Below the pieces are notes generated by a model, which did not search any database, was not told where the DNA came from, and saw only the letters and a list, made by a program, of their open reading frames with translations. A stretch of 64,000 nucleotides of DNA. Source: Deinococcus sp. AJ005 (GTDB taxonomy: Bacteria > Deinococcota > Deinococci > Deinococcales > Deinococcaceae). Position numbers and translations under genes: made by a program. The stretch spans positions 1,073,001 to 1,137,000 of the forward strand of contig NZ_CP044990.1 in assembly GCF_009017495.1 (NCBI RefSeq). The letters are read 5' to 3'. Positions within the stretch are counted from its first letter, which is position 1, and each line of letters starts with the position of its first letter. Below are positions 36,406-43,843 of the stretch, piece by piece.

Positions 36406-36657
36406 CTGATCCGAGCGTAAGTCGGTAGCGCCCCGGAGGTCGGATCCCCCGCCAGGAGCGACACCGCTGCACTGCCAACGTTACGAATCGATGCACGGCT
36501 CAGTAGTTTCCAGGGCATTATTGATGACACGGGAAGATGATGTCGGGCTGTAGATCAGAGATAGGACTCAGGTGTGGCAGCCCAAGTTGAGGTTCTTGAC
36601 TCTTCACCAGATGGGAGAGCGGCGACTCGTGGCTATGCCGTTGCTCTGACTACCCCT

Positions 36658-36835
36658 TGTAAGTTGGTAGGTGGGACAGGACATGGCAGACCGAACTACC
36701 CTGGATCGAACAGATCGGTTTTGAGCGAGCGTCGCCATGTCCCCCTGTCCCGGCCCGAAACCCGAACAGCTGCCAGAACCCAGAGTTCGTTTCAGCAAGG
36801 TTGGCGACCGCCGGAACACGTCCCAAAGGACCGCT
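36658..36835 (+). ncRNA. Candidate IS110 bridge RNA region
   Basis: In IS110/IS621 elements the non-coding left end upstream of the transposase encodes a bridge RNA that pairs with donor and target. This segment occupies that position and has a typical length. The first 85 bases recur at 42621-42705. I did not fold it; location is the main argument. Confidence 0.55.
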
Positions 36836-37780
36836 ATGGCGAATTCCAGTACGTTTGTCGGCGTGGACGTCAGCAAAACCTTTCTCGATGTCGGTGTCCT
36901 CAACGAGGACACCGTGCGACGCGTGTCCAACACCCCTGCAGGCATCCGACAATTGGTGCGGCTCTTCAAAGCATCGTCCCCACAGTTGATTGTCTGTGAA
37001 GCGACGGGTGGTTTGGAACGGGCGCTCGTCCTGGCGTGTACCGCAGCCGATCTGCCGATCACCAGCGTGAATGCCCGGCATGTCCGTCACTTTGCCAAAG
37101 CGATCGGAAAGCTGGCCAAAACGGATCGCATTGACGCGCTGGTGCTGGCCCGATTCGCAGCTGCTGTGCAGCCCGAAGTGCGTGCCCTTCCTGACGAATT
37201 GGTTCGTCGACTGGCCGCCCTGGCAGGTCGTCGCCGGCAACTCAAGCAAATGATGACGGCAGAGCGCAATCGGTTATCGAGCGGCCAGGATGCATGGGTT
37301 GATGTCCAGATTCATGACGTGCTGGCCCTGCTCACCCTCCAGGCGAAGCAGGTCACGGACGAAATGCTTGTCCTGGTGCGGGCCGATGTCGCAATGCGAC
37401 ATCGGTATGAGCTGCTGATCAGTGTGCCAGGCGTGGGGGACGTGGTGGCACTGAATCTGCTGAGTTCGTTACCGGAACTGGGCCGTCTCTCCCGGACACA
37501 GGTGGCCGCGTTGGTGGGTGTGGCCCCTCTCAATCGTGACAGTGGCGCGTCCCGTGGCAGACGCATGACGTGGGGCGGACGGGCAGAAGTGCGGACGATG
37601 CTGTACATGGCAACTGTCGTTGCCTGTCGACACAATGCCGTGATCAAGCCTCATGACGAGCAGCTCGTGGCGCGGGGAAAACCGAAGATGGTCGCTCTAG
37701 TCGCCTGTATGCGGAAACTCCTGGTGTGTATGAATGCCATGCTGCGTGACGATCTCCCCTGGCAGGCGGCGCCTGGATGA
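36836..37780 (+). CDS. IS110-family DEDD transposase/recombinase
   Basis: 314 residues. The RuvC-like N terminus has GVDVSKTFLDV (Asp), CEATGGLE (Glu) and KTDRIDALVLARF (DxxD), completing DEDD. The C-terminal Tnp domain has ISVPGVGDVVALNLLSSL and APLNRDSGASRGRR with the conserved Ser. The start at 36836 (MANSSTFVG) was preferred over 36737, which would eat into the left non-coding end. Appears intact. Confidence 0.93.
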   Translation: MANSSTFVGVDVSKTFLDVGVLNEDTVRRVSNTPAGIRQLVRLFKASSPQLIVCEATGGLERALVLACTAADLPITSVNARHVRHFAKAIGKLAKTDRIDALVLARFAAAVQPEVRALPDELVRRLAALAGRRRQLKQMMTAERNRLSSGQDAWVDVQIHDVLALLTLQAKQVTDEMLVLVRADVAMRHRYELLISVPGVGDVVALNLLSSLPELGRLSRTQVAALVGVAPLNRDSGASRGRRMTWGGRAEVRTMLYMATVVACRHNAVIKPHDEQLVARGKPKMVALVACMRKLLVCMNAMLRDDLPWQAAPG

Positions 37781-38367
37781 TTCAACTGGTCAGGAGGTAC
37801 GCTGAGTTCACCGGTCTCAAGGTGAGCTTTGAAGCTCGTCCCCACTCGAGAGGAGTGCCTGGCTTGAGATCGGTTCTTTCCTTTACAGGGTCTTTTGCTG
37901 TTGAACTTGACATTCAAGACAGCTGCTCAAAACGAGGCGTGAGCTTTGCCAATGCCTGCCAGGACGCTGTCGAAGGGTGAAGCAGCAGATCCTGGAGGTG
38001 ATCCAGGCCCAACCGGAAGACGCTGACTTCTCCGTAGCCATGGCTCTTTTTCCTGATGGGGAAAGACGCGCCAGAACCTCTCCGATTACACAGTCGCAGA
38101 TGAACGAGATCGACACTGCGGTGAGCAGGGCCGAGACGCGCTTAGCGCGGGTCAATCCGGTGTCCTCCAGATTGAAGACTCGTGTATTGAAAGCGCTATG
38201 CAGATTTAGGGTCTTCCATCTCAAACTGTACCGGGCCAAATTCCTGCCCCCGCGTCCCTAGTACACCAGGAACAAGGTCTCGCCTGCTGCATTAAAAGAG
38301 TACGGCAGTTATGGCGATTCGCAAGTTTGACTGTTCCAGGGACTCAAGCAGCGTAAACTGCGGGAAC

Positions 38368-41300
38368 ATGCCCCCTTCTTCCCAACCCAGCGATGCGAAT
38401 GCCAAGGCTGCCATTACTACCTATCTTGACCGTATAGAGAAGGATCTGAAGGCCGGACACGCCACTGAACATACCCACCGAGCTGCGTTGAGCGCCTTGC
38501 TGGACGCATTAATACCTGGCACCACGGCCACCAACGAACCCAAACGTGGCAAATTTGGTGCGCCCGATTATCTGATTACTCGTGGGGAGGGCGCGATAGC
38601 GTTCACACTTGGTTACGCTGAAGCCAAGGATGTGGGCGTCAGCCTAGATGACATCGAGAAGACGGAACAGCTTCAGCGCTACCGCGACGCCCTGCCCAAC
38701 CTATTGCTAACCGACTATCTGAACTTTCGCTGGTACGTGAAAGGTGATAAGCGGGACGCGCAGACTACGCTGGGCAATTGGGACGGTAAAAAGCTAAACC
38801 GGAATAAAGATGGGCTAACTAAGTTGCGTAGTGTGCTGGACGGCTTTGCGACTCAGGCCCCACTAAAAATTGGCACAGCTAGCGACCTCGCGCACCGCAT
38901 GGCCCGACTTACGGCCCTAATCCGCGAAGTGACATTGAGCGTGCTACTCAAGAACGAAGCTAGCCAAACTCTTAAGGATCTACTGAATTCCTTTCGCGAA
39001 ACCATGCTGCCAGGTCTGACGAACGAGGATTTTGCCGATATGTACGCCCAAACTCTGGCGTATGGCCTATTCGCTGCGCGGGTCCAGCATTCTCGTAATC
39101 CTGGCAATGACCTCTTCATCCGCCAAGACGCCGCCCGCAATATTCCCAAGACCAATCCGCTGCTCCAAAAGCTGTTCTACACCTTGACTGGCCCAGAGTT
39201 AGATGAAGAACCCTACGTTACATTCGTGGATGATCTAGCTGCCCTACTTAACCACGCCGACATTGTGCAGGTGCTAGCCGAGTTCGGAACGCAGGTGCGC
39301 GAAGAAGACCCAATTTTCTACTTTTACGAAAACTTTCTGGCTCAGTACAACCCCAGATTGCGCGAGCAGCGCGGCGTATATTACACGCCCACTCCCGTCG
39401 TGGATTACATCGTGCGCAGCGTAGACGTTCTTCTTAAACGGGATTTTGGCCTGTCAGATGGTCTAGGCGACACTGAGAGAACCATAGTCACTACTAGCGA
39501 CAGCGACGGCCAGCCACAGCAGTTTAGTGCCCCACGCCTACTAATTACCGATCCGGCCACCGGCACAGGCACCTTCCTGTATCAGATTATCCGGCTGCTG
39601 CGGGGGCGCTACGCGGCGGGCGAGAACGCCGGACAGTGGCCCGCCTTCGTCCGCGAACACCTAATTCACTCCCTGTACGGCTTCGAGTTGATGATGGCCC
39701 CCTACGCCATAGCCCACTTGAAGCTGAGCATGGAGCTGGGCGGCTTGGATTTACCTGATGCCACCGCCGAGGAACAGGAGGAACGTCAGGCTTTGAGCGT
39801 CCACCTAAAAGACAAAGACCGTCTGAACGTGTACTTGACCAACACTCTGGATGACCCGCAGAACGAAATTCAGCAACTTTCCGGCCCCTTCCGCGCCATT
39901 AGCGACGAGGCGCAGGCTGCCGGTAAAATCAAGGCCGATTATCCGATCATGGTGGTGCTGGGCAATCCGCCTTATAGCGGCCACAGCGCCAACAAGAAAG
40001 AGTGGATCGACGATCTGCTCAAGGGTATTCGCCGCGACATCGAAGGCAAGGAAATGAAGGGCCGCCGTATTGAAGGTAATTATTACGAGGTGGACGGCCA
40101 ACCGCTGGGCGAACGCAATCCTAAATGGTTGCAAGACGATTACGTGAAGTTCATCCGCTGGGCGCAATGGCGTGTGGAGCAGACCGGCGCGGGCATCGTC
40201 GCCTTTATTACACCACACGGCTATCTGGACAACCCCACTTTTCGCGGCATGCGCCAGAGCCTGAGCCGCACCTTCGATGACATTTATGTGCTGGATCTGC
40301 ACGGCAACGCCAACAAAAAGGAAAAAGCCCCGGACGGCGGTAAAGATGAAAACGTCTTTGACATCCGCACGGGCGTTGCCATTGGCTTGTTTGTCCGCAA
40401 GCCCGGCGAATCTGGCCCGCGAAACGGCAAAATTCACCGTGCCGATTTATGGGGAGATCAGGATAGTAAATACAAGTGGCTAGCCCAACAGGACGTGATG
40501 ACAGGGAATTACACAGAATTAAAGCCAAGCAAGCCGATGTATCTGTGGGCCGATCAGGACGAGACGTTGAAAGAGGAGTACGAACAGGGGTGGAGCTTGC
40601 CAGCCATTTCACCACTCAATGTCATGGGCTTTCAGAGTCACCGAGATGATTTCGCTATCGCCTTTGATCGCGAAGAAATTGAGCGTCGGATTGATGTTTT
40701 AAGGGGCGATGAATCTGACGATGTCGTTATGGATAAGTTTGGCATCTCCAACAATAGAGATTGGAAAGTAGATACAGCCCGTAAAGCCCTCAAAGCCAAT
40801 AAGGCATGGAAAAAGAAGATCATTTCTGTCGCATATAGACCCTTTGATACACGTTGGAGTCTCTATGGATCGGAGACGATGGATTATCCGCGCCGTGAAT
40901 TAGAAGATAACGTCGGAGGGCAAGAAAACTTGTGTCTAGGTGTGGGCCGACAAGGCTCAGCTATAGCGGAAAACGAATGGCAGCTTGTGACTGTCTCGGA
41001 TTCACCAATGGATGCAAATATGTATAGGCGGGGAGGGGTAAATGTTTTCCCGCTCTATCTCTACCCGCCGCCCTCCGAAGGGCTGGGGCTACATGCTTTT
41101 GACTTTCCCGTAGACGCCAGTGGACGCACACCCAATCTGTCTAAAGCGTTCGTGGCAGCGCTGTCGAAAGGCATTGGCCTCCAATTTGCCCCGGACGGCA
41201 AAACGGGCGGCGACGCAGGTAAGTACACCCCCGAAGACGTGTTCCATTACATTTATACCGTGTTACACAGCCCCAGCTACCGCACGCGCTACGCAGACTT

Positions 41301-42042
41301 CCTGCGCTCGGACTTTCCGCGTATTCCCCTGCCCGATACGGCAGAGCGTTTCCGGGCGCTGGCGGCACTAGGGAAAGAACTGGCCGGGCTGCATCTATTA
41401 AAAACGGCCCCCCGACTGGGTGGCTTCCCGAAAGCTGGAGACAATGTGGTGGCGAAGGGCTACCCCAAATTCACGCCGCCGGAAGCGAACGAAAGAGTGG
41501 GCAAGGTGATGATCAGCCCGCAACAGTGGTTTACGGACGTGCCACCGGAAGTCTGGGCCTTTCGCGTGGGCGGCTATCAGGTGGCCGAAAAATGGCTGAA
41601 GGATAGACGCGGACGCGTGCTGAGCTTTGAAGATGTTCAACACTATCAGAAAACTCTAGGCGCTTTGCTAAAGACGCTTAATATTATGGTGGCTATCGAT
41701 GAGGCCGCTCAAGACTTTTGGAATCCGACTTCAATTTATTCATTAAATATGCGGCTTTCAAAAGATATTAGATTAGAGCAAAAAGATATAGAAACCATGA
41801 TGAAAATTGAAGATAGTGACCCTAATTCTAGTATCATAAGATTTACGGTAGATTGCTATGATCGAGTTAAACTAATAACTGGAGACGATTTATATGCGTC
41901 AAAATGGTTTTACATATCCAATCCTTCAATAGATGGGAAAACTCCGATGAAAGCCATATTAGATGGCGAGTCTTTCGCATTAACGCTCGCCTTGGATAAG
42001 CTTGAAAATGCCATAGGCTTAATAGGAACAAAATATGCATGA
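38368..42042 (+). CDS. Type ISP/IIG-like restriction-methyltransferase with C-terminal antitoxin-like domain
   Basis: 1224 residues from the ATG at 38368. Residues 60-90 look like a PD-(D/E)xK nuclease (Asp67, Glu85-Ala-Lys87). The N6-adenine methyltransferase follows: TPTPVVDYIV, DPATGTGTF at 395-403 and NPPY at 533-536. A type-ISP-like specificity region ends near YQVAEKWLKDRRGR and HYQKTLGALLKTL. There is no helicase. The last ~120 residues are extra and AT-rich; W1180-FYISNPSIDGKTPM resembles the toxin-binding domain of Xre/MbcA/ParS antitoxins (WL..PN..L.G..P). The 3' end overlaps the RES gene by eight bases. The restriction-modification call is solid; the antitoxin call is by pattern. 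Confidence 0.85.
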   Translation: MPPSSQPSDANAKAAITTYLDRIEKDLKAGHATEHTHRAALSALLDALIPGTTATNEPKRGKFGAPDYLITRGEGAIAFTLGYAEAKDVGVSLDDIEKTEQLQRYRDALPNLLLTDYLNFRWYVKGDKRDAQTTLGNWDGKKLNRNKDGLTKLRSVLDGFATQAPLKIGTASDLAHRMARLTALIREVTLSVLLKNEASQTLKDLLNSFRETMLPGLTNEDFADMYAQTLAYGLFAARVQHSRNPGNDLFIRQDAARNIPKTNPLLQKLFYTLTGPELDEEPYVTFVDDLAALLNHADIVQVLAEFGTQVREEDPIFYFYENFLAQYNPRLREQRGVYYTPTPVVDYIVRSVDVLLKRDFGLSDGLGDTERTIVTTSDSDGQPQQFSAPRLLITDPATGTGTFLYQIIRLLRGRYAAGENAGQWPAFVREHLIHSLYGFELMMAPYAIAHLKLSMELGGLDLPDATAEEQEERQALSVHLKDKDRLNVYLTNTLDDPQNEIQQLSGPFRAISDEAQAAGKIKADYPIMVVLGNPPYSGHSANKKEWIDDLLKGIRRDIEGKEMKGRRIEGNYYEVDGQPLGERNPKWLQDDYVKFIRWAQWRVEQTGAGIVAFITPHGYLDNPTFRGMRQSLSRTFDDIYVLDLHGNANKKEKAPDGGKDENVFDIRTGVAIGLFVRKPGESGPRNGKIHRADLWGDQDSKYKWLAQQDVMTGNYTELKPSKPMYLWADQDETLKEEYEQGWSLPAISPLNVMGFQSHRDDFAIAFDREEIERRIDVLRGDESDDVVMDKFGISNNRDWKVDTARKALKANKAWKKKIISVAYRPFDTRWSLYGSETMDYPRRELEDNVGGQENLCLGVGRQGSAIAENEWQLVTVSDSPMDANMYRRGGVNVFPLYLYPPPSEGLGLHAFDFPVDASGRTPNLSKAFVAALSKGIGLQFAPDGKTGGDAGKYTPEDVFHYIYTVLHSPSYRTRYADFLRSDFPRIPLPDTAERFRALAALGKELAGLHLLKTAPRLGGFPKAGDNVVAKGYPKFTPPEANERVGKVMISPQQWFTDVPPEVWAFRVGGYQVAEKWLKDRRGRVLSFEDVQHYQKTLGALLKTLNIMVAIDEAAQDFWNPTSIYSLNMRLSKDIRLEQKDIETMMKIEDSDPNSSIIRFTVDCYDRVKLITGDDLYASKWFYISNPSIDGKTPMKAILDGESFALTLALDKLENAIGLIGTKYA

Positions 42043-42607
42043 TAGAGCTACTTTGATAGGTCTTTTGGGAGCAGTTGAATTAAAATATAGCAGTCATAAC
42101 GTGCATAGGTGCGTTGCTGGAAGATTCCTGGATAGCTTAGCATCAACTAGAGGCAGCATGATTGCCGATAACAGATATAGTACTGCGAACACTTTTGAGG
42201 CATTATATACTTCATATTATGATTATTTAACAATTAAAGAAGTAACTCAAGATCGTATATACCAAGAAACACTCCCAGGAGCAGGTACAGTTGCAAATTT
42301 CGTTTTTAGTGTGCGAGCAGAATGCGATGGTATTTTAGATCTCACTGATCCTGATACACAGGCAATTTTAGGCACTAACCTACAAGAATTAACAGGAGAC
42401 TGGCGACTACTAAATGAAAATAAGATTGTCGCTCCCACGCAAATGCTAGGTCAGGTAGCTCACGATTTTGGAACGATTCGAGGTATAAGATACCCGAGTA
42501 AGATTGAACCTCATAGGGCCAACTTAGTTATATTTAAAGCCCGTATGCTGTATCCATTACAGCCTATTAACCTCCCGCATGGCTTTCCTGAACAGGAGCC
42601 TCTATAG
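42035..42607 (+). CDS. RES-domain protein, probable toxin (NAD+-degrading family)
   Basis: 190 residues. GRFLDSLAST, then NRYSTANTFEALYTSYYDYLTIKEV gives the conserved Arg, Tyr and Glu of RES domains. PTQMLGQVAHDFGTIRGIRYPSKIEP with NLVIFKARM gives the G-x-x-Y-P-S block. RES toxins of Xre-RES (MbcT-MbcA) pairs deplete NAD+. Its start lies inside the last codons of the restriction enzyme, so the two are translated together. AT-rich like the end of that gene. Toxic activity is inferred from the family. Confidence 0.82.
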   Translation: MHDRATLIGLLGAVELKYSSHNVHRCVAGRFLDSLASTRGSMIADNRYSTANTFEALYTSYYDYLTIKEVTQDRIYQETLPGAGTVANFVFSVRAECDGILDLTDPDTQAILGTNLQELTGDWRLLNENKIVAPTQMLGQVAHDFGTIRGIRYPSKIEPHRANLVIFKARMLYPLQPINLPHGFPEQEPL

Positions 42608-42608
42608 T

Positions 42609-42705
42609 CTGACTACCCCTTGTAAGTTGGTAGGTGGGCCAGGACATGGCAGACCGAACTACCCTGGATCGAACAGATCGGTTTCGAGCGAGCGTCGCCA
42701 CGTCC
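42609..42705 (+). repeat. Second copy of the IS4 tip plus IS110 left non-coding end, without transposase
   Basis: These 97 bases match 36646-36742 with three mismatches: CTGACTACCCCT, then TGTAAGTTGGTAGGTGGG through GAGCGAGCGTCGCCA and GTCC. IS4 remnant B begins immediately after. The IS110 body is missing, leaving an orphan part of the predicted bridge-RNA region. Confidence 0.85.
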
Positions 42706-43263
42706 TGACTACCCTTCAAAACAAGGCATAAGCTTTGTCAATGCCCGCCAGGACGTTGTCGAAGGGTGAAGTAGCAGATCCTGAAGGTGATCTAGACCCA
42801 ACCGAAAGACGCTGACTTCTCCGTAGCCATGGCTCTTTTTCCTGATGGGGGAAAGAAGCGTCAGAAACTCTCAGGTTACACAGGCCCAAATGAACGAGAT
42901 CGACACTGCTCATAGCAGTGTCGAGATGCGCTCAGCGCGGGTCAGGCCCGTATCCTCCAGATTGAAGCCGCGTGTTTTCAACGCACTGTGGAGATTTTCT
43001 ACCTGCCATCTCAAGCTGTAGCGGGCCAAAATCTTGACTCCGCGTCCACGGTACGCCAGGAGCAAGGTTTCGCCTGCTGCGTTCTTGGTTCCCAAGACCC
43101 GGAGCTTGACCCCATAGACCACCAGCGGGCGGTGCCAGATCCTGAATTCGCTGTGCTGGAGGTTCTTGAAGCAGGCCCAGACGGGCATGCCACCTACCTT
43201 TGAGTCAGCGCGTAAGCGGATACATGGGGCGATGCCCTGCTGCTTGAGGAAGGTAAACCACGG
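42705..43263 (-). mobile_element. IS4-family remnant B
   Basis: The tip CTGACTACCCTTCAAAAC at 42705 is followed by sequence close to the intact copy at 56650-57776, up to about 43263. It encodes the C-terminal half of the transposase in pieces (FTFLKQQGIAPCIRLRADSK through YSLRWQVENLHSALKTRGFN). It lacks the N-terminal half and the second tip. Inactive. Confidence 0.85.
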
Positions 43264-43480
43264 CACAGGGTCTGGAAGGGGCACAAACCTGTTCCTGCGT
43301 TTCCAGCAGCCGATTGGCCCGGTTGAAGGCTTGCGTGTACGAGGGCAGACCGGAACGGTCTGCCCTCAGATCACTCCACCAGACCGAGGGGTACGCCTGC
43401 TTGTAGATCAAGCGTGCCAGCAGCGGAGCGATGAGCATGGCATCGGTGATTTTCTGATGACGACACTTTTTTGATCACTG
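43264..43480 (-). pseudogene. Transposase N-terminal fragment, possibly IS982-like
   Basis: On the minus strand HQKITDAMLIAPLLARLIYK, then WWSDLRADRSGLPSYTQAFNRANRLLE reads like the N terminus of an IS982-type DDE transposase. It is cut off where IS4 remnant B begins. Family assignment is tentative. Confidence 0.55.
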
Positions 43481-43843
43481 AAGTGCTTTTTGGCCCAGCA
43501 GTGAAGCGTGCGAATATTGCGGCGACGGGCTAAACTGTGGTGGAGACGATATCTAGCCATATCGTCTCACTTTTTATCGTCTGGGTGCGGAGAAATCTAC
43601 AACAGCTCAAGCCCTAAACGGGGTAGATAAGTGATTAGCGGTATAGAAGTTATATAATTTTGGTGTTTTCGTCATTTTAGTTAAATACGCTCCTTGAAGA
43701 GGATATCCAATCCTATCTGATTTTCGATTTCGAATCAGGACTTATAAAATTAAGCTAGCTGCTATCACTGGTTATTGAGATTTTTCGATAAGTATATCGC
43801 TCGCCATGCGCTATTAATTGGCAACATATAATATATTATGAAT
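43481..43843. other. AT-rich non-coding stretch downstream of tnsD
   Basis: No coding frame is credible. It contains a perfect 10-bp hairpin at 43543-43568 (GAGACGATAT / ATATCGTCTC, loop CTAGCC) followed by ACTTTTT, which would terminate plus-strand transcription. A weaker palindrome lies near 43710 (CTGATT...AATCAG). No obvious terminator for the minus-strand tns operon. Confidence 0.6.

Larger units (their letters stand above)
36656..37925 (+). mobile_element. IS110-family insertion sequence
   Basis: Its ends are defined by the split IS4 tip: left flank CTGACTACCCCT, right flank CTCAAAACGAGG, sharing a CT dinucleotide as expected for IS110 core recombination. The length is about 1270 bases, with 178 non-coding bases before the transposase and about 145 after it. 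There are no terminal inverted repeats, also as expected. Confidence 0.88.
36646..38290 (-). mobile_element. IS4-family remnant A, split by IS110
   Basis: The IS tip CTGACTACCCCT is at 36646-36657. The continuation CTCAAAACGAGGCG resumes at 37926 after the IS110 and runs to 38290, where similarity to the intact copy (56650-57776) stops. Only the transposase C terminus is left (minus strand, 37978-38290: YSLRWKTLNLHSAFNTR, with the catalytic Glu region altered). It is not functional. Confidence 0.85.

Noticed and set aside
36371..36496. N-terminal codons that would extend comEC to 36496
   Set aside because: The sequence is transposon end DNA with TnsB-like sites and does not resemble ComEC.
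43543..43568. Possible CRISPR repeat
   Set aside because: A single palindrome with no second copy or spacers, and no cas genes anywhere in the window.
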